From the NCBI GenBank assembly GCA_028532815.1, contig JAQQAS010000018.1, positions 1 through 40,579 on the forward strand: 40,579 nt of DNA, given 5' to 3'. The notes under the pieces are model-generated. The model was not told the DNA's origin. It worked only from the letters and a program-made list of their open reading frames with translations, and did no database searches. The DNA comes from Pleomorphochaeta sp. GTDB lineage: Bacteria > Spirochaetota > Spirochaetia > Sphaerochaetales > Sphaerochaetaceae. A program made the translations under genes and the position numbers. This document shows positions 33,148-40,579 of the stretch, one piece after another (within the stretch, counting starts at the first letter, position 1; each line of letters begins with the position of its first letter).

Positions 33148-34125
33148 TTATTTATTCAGCTTTGGTTTTTTTAAGTCTTTTATGACATCTGATATTGTTT
33201 TATCAATTTTTCTAGGATAGTATTTTAAGCTAAATGTAGCTTTCTCATGGGAAAACATAGGTGAATGTGTTAGGGTAAATATTGAATAGGAACAAAAAAG
33301 TGCGGGTCTTTTAATAATTTTGTAATATGCTTCGGATAGGGGGGCTAGAATTTTAGCTAGGTTATATGGGATTTTTACTAAGTGCTTATTATCTTTTATC
33401 ATATATCCAATTTTATCTAAAAATTCTTTAACACTAATAAATTTGTTTGTAATTATATAATTTTCATTTGTTATTTTACTTGTTGCTAATTTTACAACAA
33501 AGCTAGCAACATCTCTTACATCAACCATATCATATCCTCCTTCTAGATATGCATATAGTTTACCATTTACTCTGTCTTCAATTACTGAGTTTAAATGATT
33601 GTGCCCATAATCTTTAGGTCCTAAGATACCTGAAGGAAATACTATGTTTATATCAATATTCTCCCTTTCTTTTTCCATAATTAAAGTGGTTGTTGCTTTT
33701 GTAATAGCATAAGGGCCAATTACTTTTTGAGGATTTATTTCAGATTTTTCATCAACAAATCCTTTTCTAGCACAAAAAGAATGAACTGAGCTAATATAAG
33801 TTAATGGGAAATGATGCTCTTTGCATAATTCTAATATGTTAATAGACCCTTCTACATTTACATCGTAAAGTTTTTTAGTCATTTTATTTGTAACATTTAT
33901 TATTCCAGCGGTGTGAATTACTTTTGCTTTTTCTAAATTAAAAAAATCCTTTAAACTCTCTTTATTTGTTATATCACCATAAAATACGTTTTCAATTATT
34001 GGTGTTTTTAATGTTGAATTTGGTAAACGTAACCCTCTAACGGTTTTGCCTTTTTTTATAAGTTTTCTTACTATCCAACTTCCTAAGTGCCCATCTGAAC
34101 CTGTAACTAAATATGTATAATCCAT
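33148..34125 (-). CDS. NAD(P)-dependent epimerase/dehydratase (extended SDR)
   Basis: The 325-residue protein has an N-terminal Rossmann motif TGSDGHLGSWIVRKL, GDITNKESL, the HTAGIINV cofactor strand, catalytic Ser in YISSVHSF and YAITKATT (Tyr-x-x-x-Lys). The DVRDVASFVVKLAT segment is typical of extended SDRs such as 3-beta-hydroxysteroid dehydrogenase/dihydroflavonol reductase-like proteins. The substrate is unknown; sugar-nucleotide or short-chain aldehyde chemistry are possibilities. A perfect AAGGAGGT (34131-34138) precedes the ATG. It lies after the lacZ terminator, so it is a separate unit. Confidence 0.85.
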   Translation of the reverse strand: MDYTYLVTGSDGHLGSWIVRKLIKKGKTVRGLRLPNSTLKTPIIENVFYGDITNKESLKDFFNLEKAKVIHTAGIINVTNKMTKKLYDVNVEGSINILELCKEHHFPLTYISSVHSFCARKGFVDEKSEINPQKVIGPYAITKATTTLIMEKERENIDINIVFPSGILGPKDYGHNHLNSVIEDRVNGKLYAYLEGGYDMVDVRDVASFVVKLATSKITNENYIITNKFISVKEFLDKIGYMIKDNKHLVKIPYNLAKILAPLSEAYYKIIKRPALFCSYSIFTLTHSPMFSHEKATFSLKYYPRKIDKTISDVIKDLKKPKLNK

Positions 34126-34220
34126 TTAAGACCTCCTTAGCTAATATAATTTTCATACTAGTTAGGTGATTTTTCAATGTTTTAAAATACATAAATAATG
34201 TAGATTGTGTGTATTAAAAT

Positions 34221-34260
34221 AAAAAAAATACTATTATACGTTTTTTGTATAATAGTATTT
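34221..34260 (-). terminator. Terminator of the galactoside operon
   Basis: AAATACTATTATAC (34226-34239) pairs with GTATAATAGTATTT (34247-34260) and is followed on the minus strand by eight T (complement of 34221-34228). It lies 12 bases after the lacZ stop. Confidence 0.88.
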
Positions 34261-34271
34261 AAAATAAATTG

Positions 34272-37200
34272 TTAAACAAGTTCGAAAGTTATAGACCAGG
34301 TATCTTCAATACCTTTATATAAGTATTGTTCATGAATTGGGGCTCCCCAAGAATCATCACCTGCAATTCCACTTTGGCCATGAAGGATTCTTATAGTGTT
34401 ATAATTATGCGTTTTTAAGTCTTCTAAATGTTTTGCTTCTTCGATTTCGTGAGGAGAGTATGGTAAGAATGATCCTTCAAAAATAGTAGAAGTTGTAATT
34501 CTAAGTCCATGATTATTTTCATCTAATAATTCAACAAATCTTAAATCCGTTTTATTAGCACATTCTTGTGGATCGACGTATTTAACATATTGATCACTTA
34601 TAAATTCCTCTTTTATTCCTAGTAAAGAAGATTCTCTTCTATCCCAATATGCTTCACCTTTTACATTTCCAAAATATTTTATTTTGTTGTATTTGTTATT
34701 TAGTGCAAATGTAATTCCAAAACAAGGCATGTCCATTTTATCATTTGTTAATCTTTTAATATCAATTTGCATTTTATTCTTATTATCAAAAGAATAAGAG
34801 AGTAAATATTTTTGATCAAAACAAGATAACTCAAATGTTGCTTTATTTATACCTTGCTCCACGTTAGATAATTTTTGGTATAAAGAGGCTGCTTTATTTT
34901 TAGCCCACTTAAATGAGTTGTTGTTTGCTTTATCATTATTTGTTGGAGCTCTCCAAAATTCTAGGCTTATTGGTTTTTCTAAAATGTTTAAGTCATTGAG
35001 TATAATGGCATTTACTTTTGCAAAAGTATATTTTACTAAGAATTGAGCTTTTTCTTCTGAAATTCCAACATTATCTTTTCCCCAAATTAAAGAGATAGGG
35101 TCACTAATTTTTTCAAAATATGGATTATTTTCTTTAAGGTTTAGGTTTGTAAAACTGTGATCATTTATTAGTCTATTGTTTTTATCATAGACAAAAAGAT
35201 TTAATATAAAGTCATTAACTTTTGGTTTTTTGACTTTTAATAGAGCTTCAGTTTGTGGTTTAAGATTTAATGAAAAATACTCTGAATCTAATAAAATTAG
35301 CTCATTATTATCTAGATATTGTTCAATCAGACTACCATTTTTAACTTTTCCATTTATAATAACTTCAACTTTAAACTTATATTCCTCAATGGTTTTAAAT
35401 TTAAAATCATTTATTATCCTAATTGAATCTGTGTCAGATTCAATTAATATTGGACTATACAATTTTTTTACTTCTTTTAGTTTAAAGCTTTCATCATATT
35501 GTGATGTAACTAAGCCATTACAACAAAAATCAGCATCTGTTGGGAACTTGCCTTTAAGTCCTGCATATACATAATTTTCATCATTTAATTTTAAACTTTG
35601 ATCCAAAAAGTCCCAAATAAAACCACCTTGATAGTTTTTATATTTTCTAGCAAGTTTAGTATATTCCTCTAAGTTCCCGCAAGAATTTCCCATTGCATGA
35701 CAATATTCACATAACATAAAAGGTTTTTTTGGATGTTCTTGAATAAAAGTCTCTACATCTTTGGGTTTAGTATACATCTGTGATTCAACATCACTAATAG
35801 CTTCGTATGGAGAGTCAAATAACACATTTTCATAATGGATTACTCTATCTCCAAAGGTCTTTAACAGCTTACTGATTTCAAGAAGATTTGATCCATCACT
35901 ACTTTCATTTCCACAAGAGAACATAACAATACTTGGATGATTTTTATCTCTTTGTGCCATGTTATTAGCTCTATCTAAAGTGCATTTATTCCATTCTTTT
36001 TTATTATGAGGGACTGCAATTGAATAATCTTTTTGACCATAAGCATTAATCGTTGTTCCATGAGATTCTATATTGGTTTCATCTATTACATAAAACCCCA
36101 TTCTATTACAAAGGTTGTAGAATATGTTTTGATTAGGGTAGTGAGATGTTCTAATTGAATCAATATTATTATCTCTCATTAATAATAAATCTCTTTTAAT
36201 ATCCGAGAAATCAATAGCTTTAGCTTTTGTTGCACTAAATTCATGTCTATTTACACCGTGAAAGACTAATCTTTCATTGTTTAGATATAAGACATTATCT
36301 TTAATTTCAACTTTTCTAAATCCGAATTCTAAAGCGCATGTATAAAATGAATTTTCAGTAGATAATTCTATGTGAAGAGTATAAAGAAAAGGTGTTTCGT
36401 GGCTGTAAAGCAATACATTATTAACAATATGGGTGACAGATAAATTTTTTTTATTATCAAAGTCAATTTCTTTAAATAAAGAGCCTTTAGTTAAAGATTC
36501 TAGGGTAAAATCTTCTTTATCTATCTTATCTTGTTTATCTTCCCCATCACTTAAGTATAATTTTAAAATACCTGAGGTTTCTTTGTTTAATTTAATGTTT
36601 ATATCAACTTCACCAGAATCAAATGTATTTGAAACTTTAGGATCGACAAAAACATCATGTATATATTCTTGAGGAAGAAGTTTTAAAGAAACTGGTCTAA
36701 AGATACCACTTAGTCTCCAAAAGTCTTGATCTTCTAACCAACTACCACTGCAATAATGAGTAACTATACAAGTGATTAAATTATTTCCTTCTTTAATAAA
36801 TTTATTTATTTCAAAAGTTGATGTTGTAAAAGAATCTTCTCTATATCCAACATACGCTCCATTGATAAAGAGAGCTAAAGATGTTTCAACTCCTTCAAAT
36901 TCCAAATGAATTATATTTTCTAAAATATCTTTTTTATCTAGTTTGATAGTTTTTTGATATACTGCAACAAGATTATCAATTTTAGGCACTTGTGGTGGAA
37001 CGATAGCTTCTTTTCCATCCCAAGGGTACTGAGTGTTAGTATATTGTGGTAGTTCGAACCCTTTCATTTGAATATTAGATGGAACTTCAATTGTATCAGG
37101 ATTGTTTAATTTTCCACCTTGAAGTAGTTCCTTAGGAACACAAGAGGGATTTTTAAAACATTTTATATTCCAAATTCCATTTAATGAAATTCTTTTTTCA

Positions 37201-37280
37201 GACGAGAAGAAATTACTATAAGAATCTATAGTTCCTTCGTTGAATTTATTTAAATCTTCTAAATAGTCAAAGCTGAACAT
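34272..37280 (-). CDS. lacZ: Beta-galactosidase, glycoside hydrolase family 2
   Basis: The 1002-residue cytoplasmic enzyme (no signal peptide) is close to E. coli LacZ in length and layout: sugar-binding jelly roll (SNIQMKGFELPQYTNTQYPWDG), beta-sandwich, TIM barrel and C-terminal beta domains (bgal_small_N with EFWRAPTNNDKAN). GVNRHEF, acid/base Glu459 in CGNESSDG and nucleophile Glu525 in CEYCHAMGNS are intact. It hydrolyses beta-galactosides brought in by the three upstream transporter genes, 17 bases after the last permease. An AAGGAAAACAA leader gives the ribosome-binding site. Confidence 0.96.
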   Translation of the reverse strand: MFSFDYLEDLNKFNEGTIDSYSNFFSSEKRISLNGIWNIKCFKNPSCVPKELLQGGKLNNPDTIEVPSNIQMKGFELPQYTNTQYPWDGKEAIVPPQVPKIDNLVAVYQKTIKLDKKDILENIIHLEFEGVETSLALFINGAYVGYREDSFTTSTFEINKFIKEGNNLITCIVTHYCSGSWLEDQDFWRLSGIFRPVSLKLLPQEYIHDVFVDPKVSNTFDSGEVDINIKLNKETSGILKLYLSDGEDKQDKIDKEDFTLESLTKGSLFKEIDFDNKKNLSVTHIVNNVLLYSHETPFLYTLHIELSTENSFYTCALEFGFRKVEIKDNVLYLNNERLVFHGVNRHEFSATKAKAIDFSDIKRDLLLMRDNNIDSIRTSHYPNQNIFYNLCNRMGFYVIDETNIESHGTTINAYGQKDYSIAVPHNKKEWNKCTLDRANNMAQRDKNHPSIVMFSCGNESSDGSNLLEISKLLKTFGDRVIHYENVLFDSPYEAISDVESQMYTKPKDVETFIQEHPKKPFMLCEYCHAMGNSCGNLEEYTKLARKYKNYQGGFIWDFLDQSLKLNDENYVYAGLKGKFPTDADFCCNGLVTSQYDESFKLKEVKKLYSPILIESDTDSIRIINDFKFKTIEEYKFKVEVIINGKVKNGSLIEQYLDNNELILLDSEYFSLNLKPQTEALLKVKKPKVNDFILNLFVYDKNNRLINDHSFTNLNLKENNPYFEKISDPISLIWGKDNVGISEEKAQFLVKYTFAKVNAIILNDLNILEKPISLEFWRAPTNNDKANNNSFKWAKNKAASLYQKLSNVEQGINKATFELSCFDQKYLLSYSFDNKNKMQIDIKRLTNDKMDMPCFGITFALNNKYNKIKYFGNVKGEAYWDRRESSLLGIKEEFISDQYVKYVDPQECANKTDLRFVELLDENNHGLRITTSTIFEGSFLPYSPHEIEEAKHLEDLKTHNYNTIRILHGQSGIAGDDSWGAPIHEQYLYKGIEDTWSITFELV

Positions 37281-37297
37281 TTGTTTTCCTTTTCAAT

Positions 37298-38119
37298 TTA
37301 TTGTTTAACTGATCCAAGCATTCCTTCAACAAACTGTTTTTGGAATCCAAAGAATACAATTATTACTGGTGTAGTTGATAATGCAATAGCTACCATAATT
37401 ACACCATAATTTGGAGTATATGAACTACTCATTGAAGATACAAGTAGAGTTGTTGTTCTCTTGTCATTAGTTTGTAATACAATCAATGGCCAGAGGTAGT
37501 TATTCCAACTTGTCATGAATGTATAGATTGCAGCAGCGGCATATGTGCTTTTCATTGAAGGAACAAAAATACTTATAAAAGTTCTAAGTTCAGAAGCTCC
37601 ATCCACTCTTGCAGCTTGAAGTATTTCAGTTGGATAATTTACAAAGCTTTGCCTAAAGAAGAAAATCATAAATACTGATGCCGAAGAAACTAAAATTATT
37701 GCAGAATGAGAGTTCAATAATCTAAATCTAGAAATGATTTGGAAAAGAGGAATCATTAATGATGCAAATGGAATCATCATAGTAAGCAAGAAGAAAGAGT
37801 AGGTATTCTCTTTCGCTTTTGTTCTATACATTTGAAATCCGTATGCTGCCATAGATGTAATTGCTAGTGTTAGTATAACTGTTAGAAAAGCGATTTTCAT
37901 AGAATTATAAAGAGCTGATCCCATATTAGCTTCACCAAAGAGTACTTTTAAATTTGAAATAAAACTACTTCCAATTGTTAATTTCCCTCTAAGTATATCT
38001 ACTGATGAGTTTGTTGCTCCTATAATAATCCAAAAGAATGGAAAAAGGGAAAAAAACGATGCAATAATTAAAATTATATATGAAATTACTAAGCCAAAGC
38101 TGATTTTATTTTTTTTCAT
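37298..38119 (-). CDS. Carbohydrate ABC transporter permease (MalG type)
   Basis: The 273-residue inner-membrane protein has about six segments and the EAA-type loop EILQAARVDGASELRTFISIFVPSMKS that docks on the ATPase. A longer frame reaches 38215 but overlaps the upstream permease by 86 bases; the ATG at 38117-38119 has GGAGA just upstream and begins MKKNKISFGLVISYIIL, the expected N-terminus, so I use it. It pairs with the next permease for uptake of a galactoside. It starts 10 bases after the upstream stop. Confidence 0.9.
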   Translation of the reverse strand: MKKNKISFGLVISYIILIIASFFSLFPFFWIIIGATNSSVDILRGKLTIGSSFISNLKVLFGEANMGSALYNSMKIAFLTVILTLAITSMAAYGFQMYRTKAKENTYSFFLLTMMIPFASLMIPLFQIISRFRLLNSHSAIILVSSASVFMIFFFRQSFVNYPTEILQAARVDGASELRTFISIFVPSMKSTYAAAAIYTFMTSWNNYLWPLIVLQTNDKRTTTLLVSSMSSSYTPNYGVIMVAIALSTTPVIIVFFGFQKQFVEGMLGSVKQ

Positions 38120-38129
38120 AATATTTCTC

Positions 38130-39059
38130 CTATTTAAGGCTTGGTTTAACATGCTTTGATATTGTTCTTTCACTATGCTTGCTAATTCTAAATTGTATGT
38201 AAGACAAAATAGCAACTAGAACTAATATTGCATAAGAAACTGTAGCTGCATAACCAAATTTTGGAGTGTATTTAAAGCATAAATTATAAATATATACACT
38301 CAATGTTAAAAAACAGTTGTTAGGCCCAACCATAGAAGCTGTAGTTCCACCTTGGGCTAGGTTCATTGGCTCATCGAATAATTGTAGAGTTCCAATTGTT
38401 GACATTACTGTAGTAAATAAAATCATTGGTCTAAGTAGAGGAATTGTGATTGAGAAAAATGATTTGATTTCTGTAGCGCCATCAACTTTTGCAGCTTCAT
38501 AAAGGTCTGAACTAATATTTTGCATAGCTGATAAATAGAAAATCATATTATAGCCTGTCCATCTCCAAACCATAGCAAGTATCAAAACGAAAGTTGCAAG
38601 TGTTTGATCTGAAAACCAATCTAGTGGTTTATTTATAAAATTTAGGGCTAATAAAGTATTGTTTACAATTCCTTCATAACTGAACAACATTTTAAATAAG
38701 ATAGCATAAGCTATAAGAGATGTTACTGATGGTAAGAATATTGCTGTTCTAAAGAAACCTCTAAATTTTATTTTTTTATTATTCAATAATGCAGCAAAAA
38801 TTAATGCTGATATTAACATTAAAGGGACTTGTAATAATAAAATTTTAAAAGTGTTTTTTAATGCTAAGAAAAACATTGGATCATTGAAAAGTTTAATATA
38901 ATTATCGAATCCAATAAAACTTGTTACAATTCCTTTAGTTTTAGTTGTTGTTAAATAAAGTGAATAGAAGATTGGATATAATAAAAATATAGCTAGCAGT
39001 AAAGCTACAGGAATAATGAAATACCATCCAGTTCTATTAATTTTCCTTTCATTTGCCAT
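38130..39059 (-). CDS. Carbohydrate ABC transporter permease (MalF/UgpA type)
   Basis: The 309-residue protein has six membrane segments (first at about residues 11-33) and the EAA loop DLYEAAKVDGATEIKSFFSITIPLLRP. The cytoplasmic C-terminus is basic. It forms the heterodimeric channel with the MalG-type permease. No ATP-binding gene is present between the binding protein and lacZ, so a shared MsmX/MalK-type ATPase encoded elsewhere must serve it. AAGGA precedes the ATG. Confidence 0.9.
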   Translation of the reverse strand: MANERKINRTGWYFIIPVALLLAIFLLYPIFYSLYLTTTKTKGIVTSFIGFDNYIKLFNDPMFFLALKNTFKILLLQVPLMLISALIFAALLNNKKIKFRGFFRTAIFLPSVTSLIAYAILFKMLFSYEGIVNNTLLALNFINKPLDWFSDQTLATFVLILAMVWRWTGYNMIFYLSAMQNISSDLYEAAKVDGATEIKSFFSITIPLLRPMILFTTVMSTIGTLQLFDEPMNLAQGGTTASMVGPNNCFLTLSVYIYNLCFKYTPKFGYAATVSYAILVLVAILSYIQFRISKHSERTISKHVKPSLK

Positions 39060-39087
39060 AAGGGTATCCTTCTAAATATATAAACAA

Positions 39088-39105
39088 AGGGGGATTTCTC
39101 CCCCT
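39088..39105 (-). other. GC-rich stem-loop between binding-protein and permease genes
   Basis: AGGGGGA (39088-39094) pairs with TCCCCCT (39099-39105) across a TTTC loop. On the minus strand the downstream sequence is only partly T-rich (TTGTTTATA), so it is likely a partial terminator or mRNA stabiliser favouring binding-protein output. Confidence 0.65.
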
Positions 39106-39128
39106 AAGTAATTAAATTATAGTAATTA

Positions 39129-40394
39129 TTATAGAATGTCGTTTGCTAATTGTGCTTCGATTGCTTCTAAAGTAGCTTCGATTGATTGTCCATCATAGAA
39201 AGCTTCCATATTACCCATAACAGCAGCATCTGCTTCATATGTGTATTCACCAATGTTTACAGCAGGGATATCTTCTGCATATTGACTTAAGATATCATAT
39301 ACTTTTTGTCCACCAAAGAATTCATCTGCTTTAGAATAGTTTGCACCACCGAATGCTGGGATGTAAGAACCCATTGCACCATTTTTAACAAGAATGTTTT
39401 GATAGAAATCTGTATCTGCACCATAAATTGCATTTAAGAAATCAATAGCTTCTTCTTTGTTCTTACCATTTTCAAGAACATACCAAGAGGATCCACCTAA
39501 GTTAGATGCATTTGTTCCATTTTCTGATAATCTAGGACAAGGAGCTACTGCCCATAAACCACTTTGTTCTGTTGCAGCTTTAATAGAACCAATAATCCAA
39601 ACACCAGATGTTATTGTTGGTACTTTTTCGTCATTAATTGCACCGACCCATTCTGTCCAACCGTTTGTTGGGAATGCTAAGTCTTCAGAGATAAATCTTT
39701 TGTAAATTTTCATTGCTTTAGCTAAGCTATCATTATCTGTGATATAAGGATTTCCATCCTCATCAAAATACCAAGAACCATCACTTTGAAGCATAATTCT
39801 TAATAAACCACCATCAGCTCTGCTGTTAGCAAAGAAATAGTTACCTGTTTTTTCTTTATAATCTTTAGCAATATCACAGAATTCATCCCAAGTAATATTT
39901 GTTAAATCTTCTGCAGTATAACCAGCTTGTGCAAGCATATCTGTTCTATAGAAGAATCCAGCTACACCAGAGTCAAAAGGCATTGAGTAATATTTATTTC
40001 CAACTTTTGCTACATCAACTTTAGATTTTAAGAAATCATTTTGATTAATTTCATCTGTTAAGTCAGCAAATTGTCCAGGATATGAATTTAAGTATTTTAA
40101 TCCATTATAATCTTCAATTAATACGATGTCAGGTAGACCGTCTGTTGTTCTTGCAGCTAAATTTGTATGTAGCTTTTGTTCAACATCAGCTTTTGCCATT
40201 TCAACAATATTAAATTCAACATCTGGATGAGATTGTTGGTATATTTCTGCAGCATCTTTCATTATTGAGATGTTAAAATTAGGGTCCCATGCCCAAATTG
40301 TAATTGGTGTCTTTTCAGTTTCTGCTGCCCCTCCAGCAAATAGAGATGTTCCTACTATTAAAGCCATAGATAAAATTGATAATATTTTTTTCAT
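39129..40394 (-). CDS. Extracellular carbohydrate-binding protein of the galactoside ABC importer
   Basis: The 421-residue family-1 solute-binding protein has a signal peptide (MKKILSILSMALIVGTSLFAGGAAE), again with the FAGGA motif and no lipobox Cys. The mature part is typical: ITIWAWDPNFN, HPDVEFNIVEMAKADVEQKLHTNLAA, DIVLIEDYNGLKYL, and YSMPFDSGVAGFFYRTDML. C-terminal helices complete the two-lobed fold. It should deliver lactose or another galactoside to the permeases. It is the first gene of the operon, with GGAGAAACC ahead of the ATG, and a strong stem-loop follows it. Confidence 0.92.
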   Translation of the reverse strand: MKKILSILSMALIVGTSLFAGGAAETEKTPITIWAWDPNFNISIMKDAAEIYQQSHPDVEFNIVEMAKADVEQKLHTNLAARTTDGLPDIVLIEDYNGLKYLNSYPGQFADLTDEINQNDFLKSKVDVAKVGNKYYSMPFDSGVAGFFYRTDMLAQAGYTAEDLTNITWDEFCDIAKDYKEKTGNYFFANSRADGGLLRIMLQSDGSWYFDEDGNPYITDNDSLAKAMKIYKRFISEDLAFPTNGWTEWVGAINDEKVPTITSGVWIIGSIKAATEQSGLWAVAPCPRLSENGTNASNLGGSSWYVLENGKNKEEAIDFLNAIYGADTDFYQNILVKNGAMGSYIPAFGGANYSKADEFFGGQKVYDILSQYAEDIPAVNIGEYTYEADAAVMGNMEAFYDGQSIEATLEAIEAQLANDIL

Positions 40395-40424
40395 GGTTTC
40401 TCCTTTTCTTTTGTATGTGTAAAT

Positions 40425-40476
40425 AGGATAGCATGGAAAGGCGTAAAGTCAAGTTTTTTTTAGTAAATATTTACTA
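40425..40476 (-). promoter_or_regulatory. Galactoside operon promoter and operator-like palindrome
   Basis: On the minus strand, TTGACT (40447-40452) and TATCCT (40425-40430) have a 16-base spacer. The perfect 16-base palindrome TAGTAAATATTTACTA (40461-40476) lies just upstream of the -35 box, a position used by activators or by repressors that loop. No regulator gene is adjacent within the window. Confidence 0.55.
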
Positions 40477-40579
40477 GTTTATTTAGGTGTAAAGGTTCAA
40501 AAATATTGGTTTTTGGTTATAAAAAATACTTATTTTACCATTTATATTATTTTTATAACTTTTATCTATTATTAATTAA

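Noticed and set aside
38120-38215. Longer start for the MalG-type permease
   Set aside because: It would overlap the upstream permease by 86 bases and adds a non-membrane peptide foreign to the family; the ATG at 38119 has a good ribosome-binding site.
1-40579. tRNA genes, CRISPR arrays, insertion sequences, prophage
   Set aside because: No cloverleaf-like sequence with a TTC-G-AATC arm was seen in the gaps, no regularly spaced repeats, and no transposase or integrase reading frame.

Overview
The window is AT-rich (roughly 30% GC by eye), gene-dense bacterial chromosome. It most likely comes from a host-associated spirochaete of the Treponema/Sphaerochaeta kind. The reasons are the two solute-binding proteins whose export signals end in an FAGGA(S/A)E motif, a DUF3798-type transporter, and the syntenic block rpsT-hup-lnt-cinA-rho-rpmE. 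Genus-level assignment is inference. I see no rRNA, tRNA, CRISPR array, insertion sequence, integrase or phage gene.

Layout. Bases 1-5705 hold a five-gene ABC uptake operon of unknown substrate (DUF3798 binding protein, fused ATPase, two permeases, small membrane-anchored protein), closed by a bidirectional terminator. On the minus strand, 5758-8111 carries a PurD-like ATP-grasp enzyme and a tRNA-dihydrouridine synthase. A long plus-strand housekeeping run follows (8364-20000): ricT, rpsT, hup, lnt, cinA, rho, rpmE, a degenerate galactokinase-like gene, surE, a Cys-cluster protein, nifS and nifU. Next come a TGS/SAD-containing nucleoside kinase (minus), an aldehyde ferredoxin oxidoreductase-like protein that has lost its cluster cysteines (plus) and a YfcE-like phosphoesterase (minus). 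The plus-strand group 24381-28209 encodes an alpha/beta hydrolase, a YihY/BrkB membrane protein, an unknown 154-residue protein and a sigma-54 activator without a DNA-binding domain. From 28215 to the end all genes are on the minus strand: Nudix hydrolase, arginine deiminase, NCS2 purine/uracil permease, thioredoxin, an abundant-looking secreted protein, an SDR epimerase, and a galactoside operon (binding protein, two permeases, LacZ).

How the genes work together. The right-hand operon imports a galactoside that the cytoplasmic LacZ hydrolyses. It has no ATPase of its own, so it probably borrows a shared MsmX/MalK-type one. The DUF3798 operon, by contrast, carries its own ATPase. In both operons a strong stem-loop without a good U-tract follows the binding-protein gene, a common way to make more binding protein than permease. 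NifS/NifU form a compact Fe-S assembly unit. The Nudix-ArcA pair may yield energy or ammonia from arginine, though arcB and arcC are not nearby.

Most unusual content. Two recognisable enzyme folds have lost their diagnostic active-site residues (galactokinase-like 15858-17024, AOR-like 21849-23513), and a third, PurD, has altered metal ligands. An enhancer-binding protein lacks both a DNA-binding domain and a clear receiver phosphosite pattern, and its ribosome-binding site lies inside a hairpin. Several promoters carry perfect palindromes, including one with the tet-operator core in front of thioredoxin. The DUF3798/ABC/small-protein operon is the best candidate for an incompletely described system.
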